A stretch of DNA of 64,000 bases from Hymenopus coronatus (GCA_030762935.1 CM060900.1:433962421-434026420), one strand, 5' to 3'; shown: positions 38,429 to 53,592, counted from the first letter of the stretch. Made by a program: numbers and translations. Notes: a model not told the origin generated them from the sequence alone.

Positions 38429-38569
38429 CTTTTTCACCTCTAAGATCTTGGGACTGCTTTTGGTAGTCTTTTCCTGAGCTTCGGATGCAGACTCTTCCTC
38501 TTTCTTTACTTTTAGTTTCTTTTCTTCTCTCTTTGCAATTTTTTTCTCCATCATTTTTCTTTGTGGCAT
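38429..38569 (-). CDS. Exon copy in U18, form A
   Basis: Form A in the third b unit. Unchanged from the reference A copy. Confidence 0.52.
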
Positions 38570-40591
38570 CTAAGCATAAAGAAAGAAGAAATTAGCAATT
38601 AAATAAAATAACCAGCAGTACTGATGGAAAGGGCTCTGTTTAGCAACTGTGGACATCAGGCAGGGTGCTGAGCTTAGATTTGATTTAGTTTTAGTGAAGG
38701 AAATTGTGAGTAGCTATGCAAAAAAGAGTGAGATATAGAAAGAAAGCATTTTGTAAGTATTATATAAGAAGACAGGTATAAGCTGAGTAGCAGCACTAGT
38801 TGTGAAGTACATATTGAGAAATCGTGTACAAAAAACATTATATAAAGAATATGGCAGTCAACCATAACATCAGCTAGCTATTTAAGTTGTAGCTGACGTC
38901 AGCTACATGCACTTGTCAGACATCTGAGCTAAAGCAGAGTGAATGGCATCTCATGAAGAAGACCAGGACAAATATTCTCGAAAACTTTTATTTTTTTTTC
39001 AAACATATTAAGTGGAGGTGAGTGTAAATACTTGTGACTCACCATAACTCCAGGACGATGAATACTTCACTGTTAATGGTGCTCCTGTTTTTGATATTTT
39101 GAGGTAAATTAGCTAGTAAAAAAGGAACATATCACGTAAAAAAATAGTTCAGAATTTTTGAAAAATGGTTAATTAAATATGATTAGGTGTTCATATCTAC
39201 AAATCTAAACTTTTTGTGTGACTTCATCAAAGACCAGAAACTCAAAATCTGCTAAGTGAAACAATGAATGCTGTAGGCTGTTTAAATGAAAAACAATCTG
39301 TTTCTGGGCCTAAAAGTACTAAAAGACAAATATAAAATTTTCCTTGAGAAAAAAACGGTTTTCGAAATCTGTGTAGAGTAGCTTAACTATGGAAGGTAAA
39401 CAGGTATGTGATTTAAAGATGTGAGTGTTAAAGGCATCCATTTGTTTAAATATGTGTCTCTAACATTCTGTGATAGGAAAAGATCATTTTCACAATATAA
39501 GACACCATTTATGAGATAATTAGCATGCATTCAAAAACAGACAATTTGAAGAAGACTATTTTTACCCATTGCAATTTTAAGGGAATATTAATGGAGGTAG
39601 TGATAGTATTTGGGTGGCATAAAACTGCTATGGCTTCAGCACTGCACATTGACTAATATTTATTTATACTGTGACACAAAAATTAATATGTTCAAACAAA
39701 ACAGAGAAACACTACAATTACAAAAAGAAGCAGAATGAACACAAACATACAAAAGAATATATCACACAAGAAACATTCCTTATTAGATTCTAAGGAATTA
39801 AACCTTCTTAAAAAAGTACTTTAATTTAACATGTTGTAAGAGATGGTCAATAGCGGCAGAGTCATCTACTAAAAGAATCTTAAAACCACTGTCCATCTAT
39901 GAATGGCAAGTACCCCTAACAATAATAAATTAACAATTTTCCCACATTTCTATGAAGTGAAGGAAAATATTGTTTAAATTTTACAAAATATTTTAAAGAT
40001 TTTTCCAAATTCTTCCCTCTTTTTAGTATATTAAAAGTAAATTATTTTAGCAAATAAAATTCCCCTCCCTAGTCATTATGATGCTTCTTAGGTCACTGAG
40101 AGTTAAAAATGCATGTGGGAACCACGTTACTCATTCACCTGTGATGTCTGGGATGCTCTCATCCAATCATCTTATAAAATTTTCTTGCAACCAGTGGTGT
40201 GACATCACCCTGATTTCAATATGTTTACAACATTTCTTGATTTCACCCGAGTTCCTCCTTATAACATACACTGCTCACAACAGTATTGTTATATAACTGC
40301 AGTGATTGCAGACAAAATACGTACAATAGCATATCTGGAGGGCTTACACAAATTATTTTTAATACTTGACTACTGTATGTTTTAGTGTTTTATTATACAG
40401 ATGTGAGATTTTAGTGGTTTCAGAGGTTTTCAAATGCAGCCATTGAGCATGGAAGACAGAGAGCGACAAATGTGGCAACAGCATGAGAGAGTGACCATGA
40501 GGCAGCACTAATATCAGGTGCAAAGTTAAATCTCTCCGAATTTAGTGGTTATAATGTGAGCAGTGAATTAAATACATTATAATACTCTTAC

Positions 40592-40732
40592 CTTTTTCAC
40601 CTCTAAGATCTTGGGACTGCTTTTGGTAGTCTTTTCCTGAGCTTCGGATGCAGACTCTTCCTCTTTCTTTACTTTTAGTTTCTTTTCTTCTCTCTTTGCA
40701 ATTTTTTTCTCCATCATTTTTCTTTGTGGCAT
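40592..40732 (-). CDS. Exon copy in U19, form A
   Basis: Form A in the fourth c unit. The exon is intact. Private changes in this unit (agatggtc at about 39841, gttatataac at about 40290) fall outside it. Confidence 0.52.
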
Positions 40733-42754
40733 CTAAGCATAAAGAAAGAAGAAATTAGCAATTAAATAAAATAACCAGCAGTACTGATGGAAAGGGCTCT
40801 GTTTAGCAACTGTGGACATCAGGCAGGGTGCTGAGCTTAGATTTGATTTAGTTTTAGTGAAGGAAATTGTGAGTAGCTATGCAAAAAAGAGTGAGATATA
40901 GAAAGAAAGCATTTTGTAAGTATTATATAAGAAGACAGGTATAAGCTGAGTAGCAGCACTAGTTGTGAAATACATATTGAGAAATCGTGTACAAAAAACA
41001 TTATATAAAGAATATGGCAGTCAACCATAACATCAGCTAGCTATTTAAGTTGTAGCTGACGTCAGCTACATGCACTTGTCAGACATCTGAGCTAAAGCAG
41101 AGTGAATGGCATCTCATGAAGAAGACCAGGACAAATATTCTTGAAAACTTTTATTTTTTTTTCAAACATATTAAGTGGAGGTGAGTGTAAATACGTGTGA
41201 CTCAGCATAACTCCAGGACGATGAATACTTCACTGTTAATGGTGCTCCTGTTTTTGATATTTTGAGGTAAATTAGCTAGTAAAAAAGGAACATATCACGT
41301 AAAAAAATAGTTCAGAATTTTTGAAAAATGGTTAATTAAATATGATTAGGTGTTCATATCTACAAATCTAAACTTTTTGTGTGACTTCATCAAAGACCAG
41401 AAACTCAAAATCTGCTAAGTGAAACAATGAATGCTGAAGGCTGTTTAAATGAAAAACAATCTGTTTCTGGGCCTAAAAGTACTAAAAGACAAATATAAAA
41501 TTTTCCTTGAGAAAAAAACTGTTTTCGAAATCTGTGTAGAGTAGCTTAACTATGGAAGGAAAACAGGTATGTGATTTAAAGATGTGAGTGTTAAAGGCAT
41601 CCATTTGTTTAAATATGTGTCTCTAACATTCTGTGATAGGAAAAGATCATTTTCACAATATAAGACACCATTTATGAGATAATTAGCATGCATTCAAAAA
41701 CAGACAATTTGAAGAAGACTATTTTTACCCATTGCAATTTTAAGGGAATATCAATGGAGGTAGTGATAGTATTTGGGTGGCATAAAACTGCTATGGCTTC
41801 AGCACTGCACATTGACTAATATTTATTTATACTGTGACACAAAAATTAATATGTTCAAACAAAACAGAGAAACACTACAATTACAAAAAGAAGCAGAATG
41901 AACACAAACATACAAAAGAATATATCACACAAGAAACATTCCTTATTAGATTCTAAGGAATTAAACCTTCTTAAAAAAGTACTTTAATTTAACATGTTGT
42001 AAGAGCTGGTCAATAGCGGCTGAGTCATCTACTAAAAGAATCTTTTAACCACTGTCCATCTATGAATGGCAAGTACCCCTAACAATAATAAATTAACAAT
42101 TTTCCCACATTTCTATGAAGTGAAGGAAAATATTGTTTAAATTGTACAAAATATTTTAAAGATTTTTCCAAATTCTTCCCTCTTTTTAGTATATTAAAAG
42201 TAAATTATTTTAGCAAATAAAATTCCCCTCCCTAGTCATTATGATGCTTCTTTGGTCACTGAGAGTTAAAAATGCATGTGGGAACCACGTTACTCATTCA
42301 CCTGTGATGTCTGGGATGCTCTCATCCAATCATCTTATAAAATTTTCTTGCAACCAGTGGTGTGACATCACCCTGATTTCAATATGTTTACAACATTTCT
42401 TGATTTCACCCGAGTTCCTCCTTATAACATACACTGCTCACAACAGTATTGTTGTATAACTGCAGTGATTGCAGACAAAATACGTACAATAGCATATCTG
42501 GAGGGCTTACACAAATTATTTTTAATACTTGACTACTGTATGTTTTAGTGTTTTATTATACAGATGTGAGATTTTAGTGGTTTCAGAGGTTTTCAAATGC
42601 AGCCATTGAGCATGGAAGACAGAGAGCGACTAATGTGGCAACAGCATGAGAGAGTGACCATGAGGCAGCACTAATATCAGGTGCAAAGTTAAATCTCTCC
42701 GAATTTAGTGGTTATAATGTGAGCAGTGAATTAAATACATTATAATACTCTTAC

Positions 42755-42895
42755 CTTTTTCACCTCTAAGATCTTGGGACTGCTTTTGGTAGTCTTTTCC
42801 TGAGCTTCGGATGCAGACTCTTCCTCTTTCTTTACTTTTAGTTTCTTTTCTTCTCTCTTTGCAATTTTTTTCTCCATCATTTTTCTTTGTGGCAT
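42755..42895 (-). CDS. Exon copy in U20, form A
   Basis: Form A in the d/b chimeric unit. The exon lies on the b-derived side of the exchange and is unchanged. Confidence 0.52.
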
Positions 42896-44929
42896 CTAAG
42901 CATAAAGAAAGAAGAAATTAGCAATTAAATAAAATAACCAGCAGTACTGATGGAAAGGGCTCTGTTTAGCAACTGTGGACATCAGGCAGGGTGCTGAGCT
43001 TAGATTTGATTTAGTTTTAGTGAAGGAAATTGTGAGTAGCTATGCAAAAAAGAGTGAGATATAGAAAGAAAGCATTTTGTAAGTATTATATAAGAAGACA
43101 GGTATAAGCTGAGTAGCAGCACTAGTTGTGAAGTACATATTGAGAAATCGTGTACAAAAAACATTATATAAAGAATATGGCAGTCAACCATAACATCAGC
43201 TAGCTATTTAAGTTGTAGCTGACGTCAGCTACATGCACTTGTCAGACATCTGAGCTAAAGCAGAGTGAATGGCATCTCATGAAGAAGACCAGGACAAATA
43301 TTCTTGAAAACTTTTATTTTTTTTTCAAACATATTAAGTGGAGGTGAGTGTAAATACGTGTGACTCAGCATAACTCCAGGACGATGAATACTTCACTGTT
43401 AATGGTGCTCCTGTTTTTGATATTTTGAGGTAAATTAGCTAGTAAAAAAGGAACATATCACGTAAAAAAATAGTTCAGAATTTTTGAAAAATGGTTAATT
43501 AAATATGATTAGGTGTTCATATCTACAAATCTAAACCTTTTGTGTGACTTCATCAAAGACCAGAAACTCAAAATCTGCTAAGTGAAACAATGAATGCTGT
43601 AGGCTGTTTAAATGAAAAACAATCTGTTTCTGGGCCTAAAAGTACTAAAAGACAAATATAAAATTTTCCTTGAGAAAAAAACTGTTTTCGAAATCTGTGT
43701 AGAGTAGCTTAACTATGGAAGGTAAACAGGTATGTGATTTAAAGATGTGAGTGTTAAAGGCATCCATTTGTTTAAATATGTGTCTCTAACATTCTGTGAT
43801 AGGAAAAGATCATTTTCACAATATAAGACACCATTTATGAGATAATTAGCATGCATTCAAAAACAGACAATTTGAAGAAGACTATTTTTACCCATTGCAA
43901 TTTTAAGGGAATATCAATGGAGGTAGTGATAGTATTTGGGTGGCATAAAACTGCTATGGCTTCAGCACTGCACATTGACTAATATTTATTTATACTGTGA
44001 CACAAAAAATAATATGATCAAACAAAACAGAGAAACAGATTACAATTACAAAAATAAGCAGAATGAACACAAACATACAAAGGAATATATCACACAAGAA
44101 ACATCCTTTATTAGGTTCTTAAGAATTAATCCTTCTTAAAAAAGTAATTTAATTTAGCATATTGTAAGAGCTGGTCAATGAGGGCAGAGTAATCTAGTAA
44201 AAGAACATTTAAAACCACTGTCCATCTATGAATGGCAAGTACCCCTAACAACAATAAATTAACAATTTTCCCACATTTCTATGAAATAAAGGAAAATATT
44301 GTTTAAATTTTACAAAATATTTTAAAGATTTTCCAAATTCTTCCCTCTTTTTAGTATATTCAAAGTAGATTATTTTAAATTGTTTTAGCAAATAAAATTC
44401 CCCTCCCTAGTCATTATGATGCTTCTTAGGTCACTGAGAGTTAACTATGCATGTCGAACCACGTTACTCATTCACCTGTGATGTCTGGGATGGTCTCATC
44501 CAATCATCTTATAAAATTATCTTGCAACCAGTGGTGTGACATCACCCTGGTTTCAATATGTTTACAACATTTCTTGATTTCACCCGAGTTCCTCCTTATA
44601 ACATACACTGCTCACAACAGTATTGTTTTATAACTGCAGTGATTGCAGACAAAATACATACAATAGCATATCTGGAGGTCTTACACAAATTATTTTTAAT
44701 ACTTGACTACTGTATGTTTTAGTGTTTTATTATACAGATGTGAGATTTTAGTAGTTTCAGAGGTTTTGCAAATGCAGCCATTGAGCATGGAAGACAGAGA
44801 GCGACAAATGTGGCAACAGCATGAGAGAGTGACCATGAGGCAGCACTAATATCAGGTGCAAAGTTAAATCTCTCCGAATTTAATGGTTATAATGTGAGCA
44901 GTGAATTAAATACATTATAATACTCTTAC

Positions 44930-45070
44930 CTTTTTCACATCTAAGCTCTTGGGACTGCTTTTGGTAGGCTTTTCCTGAGCTTCGGATGCAGACACTTCCT
45001 CTTTCTGTACTTTTAGTTTCTTTTCTTTTCTCTTTGCAATTTTTTTCTCCATCATTTTTCTTTGTGGCAT
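44930..45070 (-). CDS. Exon copy in U21, form B
   Basis: Form B with all six diagnostic residues. It sits in the right-hand part of the array, in a unit related to U27. Splice signals are intact. Confidence 0.53.
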
Positions 45071-47091
45071 CTAAGCATAAAGAAAGAAGAAATTAGCAAT
45101 TAAATAAAATGTCCAGCAGTACTGATGGAAAGGACTCTGTTTAGCAACTGTGGACATCAGGCAGGGTGCTGAGCTTAGATTTGATTTAGTTTTAGTGAAG
45201 GAAATTGTGAGTAGCTATGCAAAAAAGAGTGAGATATAGAAAGAAAGCATTCTGTAAGTATTATATAAGAAGATAGGTATAAGCTGAGTAGCAGCAATAG
45301 TTGAGAAATACATAGTGAGAAGTCGTGTACAAGAAACATTATATAAAGAATATGGCAGTCAACCATAACATCAGCTAGCTATTTAAGTTGTAGCTGACGT
45401 CAGCTACATGCACTTGTCAGACATCTGAGCTAAAGCAGAGTGTATGGCATCTCATGAAGAAGACAAGGACAAATATTCACGAAAACGTTTATTTTTTTTC
45501 AACCATATTAAGTGGAGGTGAGTGTAATAACGTGTGACTCAGCATAACTCTAAGATGATAAATACTTCACTGTTAATGGTGCTCCTGTTTTTGATATTTT
45601 AAGGTAAATTAGCTGGTAAAAAAGGAATATATCACGCACAAAATAGTTCAGAGTTTTTGAAAAATGGTTTATTAAATATGATTAGGTGTTCATATCTACA
45701 AATCTAAACTGTTTGTGTGACTTCATCAAAGACCAGAAACTCAAAATCTGCTAAGTGAAACAATGAATGCTGTAGGCTGTTTAAATGAAAAGCAATCTGT
45801 TTCAGGGCCTAAAAGCACTAAAAGACAAATATAAAATTTTTCTTGAGAAAAAGAACGGTTTTCAAAATCTGTGTAGAGTAGCTTAACTATTGAAGGTAAA
45901 CAAGTATGTGATTTAAAGATGTGAGTGTTAAACGCATCCATTTGTTTAAATATGTGCCTCTAACATTCTGTGATAGGAAAAGATCATTTTCACAATATAA
46001 GACACCATTTATGAGATAATTAGCATGCATTCAAGAACAGAAAATTTGAAGAAGACTATTTTTGCCCATTGCAATTTTAAGGGAATATCAATGGAAGTAG
46101 TGATAGTATTTGGGTGGCATAAAACTGCTATGGCTTCAGCACTGCACATTGACTAAAATTTATTTATACTGTGACACAAAAATTAATATGTTCAAACAAA
46201 ACGGAGAAACACTACAATTACAAAAAGAAGCAGAATGAACACAAACATACAAAAGAATATATCACACAAGAAACATTCCTTATTAGATTCTAAGGAATTA
46301 AACCTTCTTAAAAAAGTACTTTAATTTAACATATTGTAAGAGCTGGTCAATAGCGGCAGAGTCATCTACTAAAAGAATCTTAAAACCACTGTCCATCTAT
46401 GAATGGCAAGTACCCCTAACAATAATAAATTAACAATTTTCCCACATTTCTTTGAAGTGAAGGAAAATATTGTTTAAATTTTACAAAATATTTTAAAGAT
46501 TTTTCCAAATTCTTCCCTCTTTTTAGTATATTAAAAGTAAATTATTTTAGCAAATAAAATTCCCCTCCCTAGTCATTATGATGCTTCTTAGGTCACTGAG
46601 AGTTAAAAATGCATGTGGGAACCACGTTACTCATTCACCTGTGATGTCTGGGATGCTCTCATCCAATCATCTTATAAAATTTTCTTGCAACCAGTGGTGT
46701 GACATCACCCTGATTTCAATATGTTTACAACATTTCTTGATTTCACCCGAGTTCCTCCTTATAACATACACTGCTCACAACAGTATTGTTGTATAACTGC
46801 AGTGATTGCAGACAAAATACGTACAATAGCATATCTGGAGGGCTTACACAAATTATTTTTAATACTTGACTACTGTATGTTTTAGTGTTTTATTATACAG
46901 ATGTGAGATTTTAGTGGTTTCAGAGGTTTTCAAATGCAGCCATTGAGCATGGAAGACAGAGAGCGACAAATGTGGCAACAGCATGAGAGAGTGACCATGA
47001 GGCAGCACTAATATCAGGTGCAAAGTTAAATCTCTCCGAATTTAGTGGTTATAATGTGAGCAGTGAATTAAATACATTATAATACTCTTAC

Positions 47092-47232
47092 CTTTTTCAC
47101 CTCTAAGATCTTGGGACTGCTTTTGGTAGTCTTTTCCTGAGCTTCGGATGCAGACTCTTCCTCTTTCTTTACTTTTAGTTTCTTTTCTTCTCTCTTTGCA
47201 ATTTTTTTCTGCATCATTTTTCTTTGTGGCAT
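47092..47232 (-). CDS. Exon copy in U22, form A with E8Q
   Basis: Form A with a private G-to-C change on the coding strand (GAG to CAG) that makes residue 8 Gln. Frame and splice sites are unaffected. No other intact copy has this change. Confidence 0.52.
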
Positions 47233-49254
47233 CTAAGCATAAAGAAAGAAGAAATTAGCAATTAAATAAAATAACCAGCAGTACTGATGGAAAGGGCTCT
47301 GTTTAGCAACTGTGGACATCAGGCAGGGTGCTGAGCTTAGATTTGATTTAGTTTTAGTGAAGGAAATTGTGAGTAGCTATGCAAAAAAGAGTGAGATATA
47401 GAAAGAAAGCATTTTGTAAGTATTATATAAGAAGACAGGTATAAGCTGAGTAGCAGCACTAGTTGTGAAATACATATTGAGAAATCGTGTACAAAAAACA
47501 TTATATAAAGAATATGGCAGTCAACCATAACATCAGCTAGCTATTTAAGTTGTAGCTGACGTCAGCTACATGCACTTGTCAGACATCTGAGCTAAAGCAG
47601 AGTGAATGGCATCTCATGAAGAAGACCAGGACAAATATTCTTGAAAACTTTTATTTTTTTTTCAAACATATTAAGTGGAGGTGAGTGTAAATACGTGTGA
47701 CTCAGCATAACTCCAGGACGATGAATACTTCACTGTTAATGGTGCTCCTGTTTTTGATATTTTGAGGTAAATTAGCTAGTAAAAAAGGAACATATCACGT
47801 AAAAAAATAGTTCAGAATTTTTGAAAAATGGTTAATTAAATATGATTAGGTGTTCATATCTACAAATCTAAACTTTTTGTGTGACTTCATCAAAGACCAG
47901 AAACTCAAAATCTGCTAAGTGAAACAATGAATGCTGTAGGCTGTTTAAATGAAAAACAATCTGTTTCTGGGCCTAAAAGTACTAAAAGACAAATATAAAA
48001 TTTTCCTTGAGAAAAAAACGGTTTTCGAAATCTGTGTAGAGTAGCTTAACTATGGAAGGTAAACAGGTATGTGATTTAAAGATGTGAGTGTTAAAGGCAT
48101 CCATTTGTTTAAATATGTGTCTCTCACATTCTGTGATAGGAAAAGATCATTTTCACAATATAAGACACCATTTATGAGATAATTAGCATGCATTCAAAAA
48201 CAGACTATTTGAAGAAGACTATTTTTACCCATTGCAATTTTAAGGGAATATCAATGGAGGTAGTGATAGTATTTGGGTGGCATAAAACTGCTATGGCTTC
48301 AGCACTGCACATTGACTAATATTTATTTATACTGTGACACAAAAATTAATATGTTCAAACAAAACAGAGAAACACTACAATTACAAAAAGAAGCAGAATG
48401 AACACAAACATACAAAAGAATATATCACACAAGAAACATTCCTTATTAGATTCTAAGGAATTAAACCTTCTTAAAAAAGTACTTTAATTTAACATGTTGT
48501 AAGAGCTGGTCAATAGCGGCAGAGTCATCTACTAAAAGAATCTTAAAACCACTGTCCATCTATGAATGGCAAGTACCCCTAACAATAATAAATTAACAAT
48601 TTTCCCACATTTCTATGAAGTGAAGGAAAATATTGTTTAAATTTTACAAAATATTTTAAAGATTTCTCCAAATTCTTCCCTCTTTTTAGTATATTAAAAG
48701 TAAATTATTTTAGCAAATAAAATTCCCCTCCCTAGTCATTATGATGCTTCTTAGGTCACTGAGAGTTAAAAATGCATGTGGGAACCACGTTACTCATTCA
48801 CCTGTGATGTCTGGGATGCTCTCATCCAATCATCTTATAAAATTTTCTTGCAACCAGTGGTGTGACATCACCCTGATTTCAATATGTTTACAACATTTCT
48901 TGATTTCACCCGAGTTCCTCCTTATAACATACACTGCTCACAACAGTATTGTTGTATAACTGCAGTGATTGCAGACAAAATACGTACAATAGCATATCTG
49001 GAGGGCTTACACAAATTATTTTTAATACTTGACTACTGTATGTTTTAGTGTTTTATTATACAGATGTGAGATTTTAGTGGTTTCAGAGGTTTTCAAATGC
49101 AGCCATTGAGCATGGAAGACAGAGAGCGACAAATGTGGCAACAGCATGAGAGAGTGACCATGAGGCAGCACTAATATCAGGTGCAAAGTTAAATCTCTCC
49201 GAATTTAGTGGTTATAATGTGAGCAGTGAATTAAATACATTATAATACTCTTAC

Positions 49255-49395
49255 CTTTTTCACCTCTAAGATCTTGGGACTGCTTTTGGTAGTCTTTTCC
49301 TGAGCTTCGGATGCAGACTCTTCCTCTTTCTTTACTTTTAGTTTCTTTTCTTCTCTCTTTGCAATTTTTTTCTCCATCATTTTTCTTTGTGGCAT
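49255..49395 (-). CDS. Exon copy in U23, form A
   Basis: Form A, unchanged, in a unit with private changes elsewhere (ctctcacatt at about 48123 and cagactattt at about 48205). Confidence 0.52.
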
Positions 49396-51417
49396 CTAAG
49401 CATAAAGAAAGAAGAAATTAGCAATTAAATAAAATAACCAGCAGTACTGATGGAAAGGGCTCTGTTTAGCAACTGTGGACATCAGGCAGGGTGCTGAGCT
49501 TAGATTTGATTTAGTTTTAGTGAAGGAAATTGTGAGTAGCTATGCAAAAAAGAGTGAGATATAGAAAGAAAGCATTTTGTAAGTATTATATAAGAAGACA
49601 GGTATAAGCTGAGTAGCAGCACTAGTTGTGAAATACATATTGAGAAATCGTGTACAAAAAACATTATATAAAGAATATGGCAGTCAACCATAACATCAGC
49701 TAGCTATTTAAGTTGTAGCTGACGTCAGCTACATGCACTTGTCAGACATCTGAGCTAAAGCAGAGTGAATGGCATCTCATGAAGAAGACCAGGACAAATA
49801 TTCTTGAAAACTTTTATTTTTTTTTCAAACATATTAAGTGGAGGTGAGTGTAAATACGTGTGACTCAGCATAACTCCAGGACGATGAATACTTCACTGTT
49901 AATGGTGCTCCTGTTTTTGATATTTTGAGGTAAATTAGCTAGTAAAAAAGGAACATATCACGTAAAAAAATAGTTCAGAATTTTTGAAAAATGGTTAATT
50001 AAATATGATTAGGTGTTCATATCTACAAATCTAAACTTTTTGTGTGACTTTATCAAAGACCAGAAACTCAAAATCTGCTAAGTGAAACAATGAATGCTGT
50101 AGGCTGTTTAAATGAAAAACAATCTGTTTCTGGGCCTAAAAGTACTAAAAGACAAATATAAAATTTTCCTTGAGAAAAAAACGGTTTTCGAAATCTGTGT
50201 AGAGTAGCTTAACTATGGAAGGTAAACAGGTATGTGATTTAAAGATGTGAGTGTTAAAGGCATCCATTTGTTTAAATATGTGTCTCTTACATTCTGTGAT
50301 AGGAAAAGATCATTTTCACAATATAAGACACCATTTATGAGATAATTAGCATGCATTCAAAAACAGACAATTTGAAGAAGACTATTTTTACCCATTGCAA
50401 TTTTAAGGGAATATCAATGGAGGTAGTGATAGTATTTGGGTGGCATAAAACTGCTATGGCTTCAGCACTGCACATTGACTAATATTTATTTATACTGTGA
50501 CACAAAAATTAATATGTTCAAACAAAACAGAGAAACACTACAATTACAAAAAGAAGCAGAATGAACACAAACATACAAAAGAATATATCACACAAGAAAC
50601 ATTCCTTATTAGATTCTAAGGAATTAAACCTTCTTCAAAAAGTACTTTAATTTAACATGTTGTAAGAGCTGGTCAATAGCGGCAGAGTCATCTACTAAAA
50701 GAATCTTAAAACCACTGTCCATCTATGAATGGCAAGTACCCCTAACAATAATAAATTAACAATTTTCCCACATTTCTATGAAGTGAAGGAAAATATTGTT
50801 TAAATTTTACAAAATATTTTAAAGATTTTTCCAAATTCTTCCCTCTTTTTTGTATATTAAAAGTAAATTATTTTAGCAAATAAAATTCAACTCCCTAGTC
50901 ATTATGATGCTTCTTAGGTCACTGAGAGTTAAAAATGCATGTGGGAACCACGTTACTCATTCACCTGTGATGTCTGGGATGCTCTCATCCAATCATCTTA
51001 TAAAATTTTCTTGCAACCAGTGGTGTGACATCACCCTGATTTCAATATGTTTACAACATTTCTTGATTTCACCCGAGTTCCTCCTTATAACATACACTGC
51101 TCACAACAGTATTGTTGTATAACTGCAGTGATTGCAGACAAAATACGTACAATAGCATATCTGGAGGGCTTACACAAATTATTTTTAATACTTGACTACT
51201 GTATGTTTTAGTGTTTTATTATACAGATGTGAGATTTTAGTGGTTTCAGAGGTTTTCAAATGCAGCCATTGAGCATGGAAGACAGAGAGCGACAAATGTG
51301 GCAACAGCATGAGAGAGTGACCATGAGGCAGCACTAATATCAGGTGCAAAGTTAAATCTCTCCGAATTTAGTGGTTATAATGTGAGCAGTGAATTAAATA
51401 CATTATAATACTCTTAC

Positions 51418-51558
51418 CTTTTTCACCTCTAAGATCTTGGGACTGCTTTTGGTAGTCTTTTCCTGAGCTTCGGATGCAGACTCTTCCTCTTTCTTTACTT
51501 TTAGTTTCTTTTCTTCTCTCTTTGCAATTTTTTTCTCCATCATTTTTCTTTGTGGCAT
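51418..51558 (-). CDS. Exon copy in U24, form A
   Basis: Form A, unchanged. The unit carries some e markers (tctcttacatt, ttttttgtat, ttcaactccc) but not others (attgtttaaat), so it may be a precursor or mosaic of type e. Confidence 0.52.
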
Positions 51559-53592
51559 CTAAGCATAAAGAAAGAAGAAATTAGCAATTAAATAAAATAA
51601 CCAGCAGTACTGATGGAAAGGGCTCTGTTTAGCAACTGTGGACATCAGGCAGGGTGCTGAGCTTAGATTTGATTTAGTTTTAGTGAAGGAAATTGTGAGT
51701 AGCTATGCAAAAAAGAGTGAGATATAGAAAGAAAGCATTTTGTAAGTATTATATAAGAAGACAGGTATAAGCTGAGTAGCAGCACTAGTTGTGAAATACA
51801 TATTGAGAAATCGTGTACAAAAAACATTATATAAAGAATATGGCAGTCAACCATAACATCAGCTAGCTATTTAAGTTGTAGCTGACGTCAGCTACATGCA
51901 CTTGTCAGACATCTGAGCTAAAGCAGAGTGAATGGCATCTCATGAAGAAGACCAGGACAAATATTCTTGAAAACTTTTATTTTTTTTTCAAACATATTAA
52001 GTAGAGGTGAGTGTAAATACGTGTGACTCAGCATAACTCCAGGACGATGAATACTTCACTGTTAATGGTGCTCCTGTTTTTGATATTTTGAGGTAAATTA
52101 GCTAGTAAAAAAGGAACATATCACGTAAAAAAATAGTTCAGAATTTTTGAAAAATGGTTAATTAAATATGATTAGGTGTTCATATCTACAAATCTAAACT
52201 TTTTGTGTGACTTCATCAAAGACCAGAAACTCAAAATCTGCTAAGTGAAACAATGAATGCTGTAGGCTGTTTAAATGAAAAACAATCTGTTTCTGGGCCT
52301 AAAAGTACTAAAAGACAAATATAAAATTTTCCTTGTGAAAAAAACGGTTTTCGAAATCTGTGTAGAGTAGCTTAACTATGGAAGGTAAACAGGTATGTGA
52401 TTTAAAGATGTGAGTGTTAAAGGCATCCATTTGTTTAAGTATGTGTCTCTAACATTCTGTGATAGGAAAAGATCATTTTCACAATATAAGACACCATTTA
52501 TGAGATAATTAGCATGCATTCAAAAACAGACAATTTGAAGAAGACTATTTTTACCCATTGCAATTTTAAGGGAATATCAATGGAGGTAGTGATAGTATTT
52601 GGGTGGCATAAAACTGCTATGGCTTCAGCACTGCACATTGACTAATATTTATTTATACTGTGACACAAAAAATAATATGATCAAACAAAACAGAGAAACA
52701 GATTACAATTACAAAAATAAGCAGAATGAACACAAACATACAAAGGAATATATCACACAAGAAACATCCTTTATTAGGTTCTTAAGAATTAAACCTTCTT
52801 AAAAAAGTAATTTTATTTAGCATATTGTAAGAGCTGGTCAATGAGGGCAGAGTAATCTAGTAAAAGAACATTTAAAACCACTGTCCATCTATGAATGGCA
52901 AGTACCCCTAACAACAATAAATTAACAATTTTCCCACATTTCTATGAAATAAAGGAAAATATTGTTTAAATTTTACAAAATATTTTAAAGATTTACCAAA
53001 TTCTTCCCTCTTTTTAGTATATTCAAGGTAGATTATTTTAAATTGTTTTAGCAAATAAAATTCCCCTCCCTAGTCATTATGATGCTTCTTAGGTCACTGA
53101 GAGTTAACTATGCATGTCGAACCACGTTACTCATTCACCTGTGATGTCTGGGATGCTCTCATCCAATCATCTTATAAAATTATCTTGCAACCAGTGGTGT
53201 GACATCACCCTGGTTTCAATATGTTTACAACATTTCTTGATTTCACCCGAGTTCCTCCTTATAACATACACTGCTCACAACAGTATTGTTTTATAACTGC
53301 AGTGATTGCAGACAAAATAGATACAATAGCATATCTGTAGGTGTTACACAAATTATTTTTAATCCTTGACTACTGTATGTTTTAGTGTTTTATTATACAG
53401 ATGTGAGATTTTAGTAGTTTCAGAGGTTTTGCAAATGCAGCCATTGAGCATGGAAGACAGAGAGCGACAAATGTGGCAACAGCATGAGAGAGTGACCATG
53501 AGGCAGCACTAATATCAGGTGCAAAGTTAAATCTCTCCGAATTTAGTGGTTATAATGTGAGCAGTGAATTAAATACATTATAATACTCTTAC

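Larger units (their letters stand above)
34321..43213. repeat. Higher-order block 4, a b c d with a chimeric last unit
   Basis: U17-U20 repeat a, b, c and d. U20 starts as type d (gctgaagg at about 41434, aaattgtacaaaa at about 42141) but ends with the b marker gcgactaatg at about 42625. An exchange therefore occurred inside U20, and the block does not continue into e and f. U20 also has private changes, for example cttttaacc at about 42042 and cttctttgg at about 42248. Confidence 0.8.
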
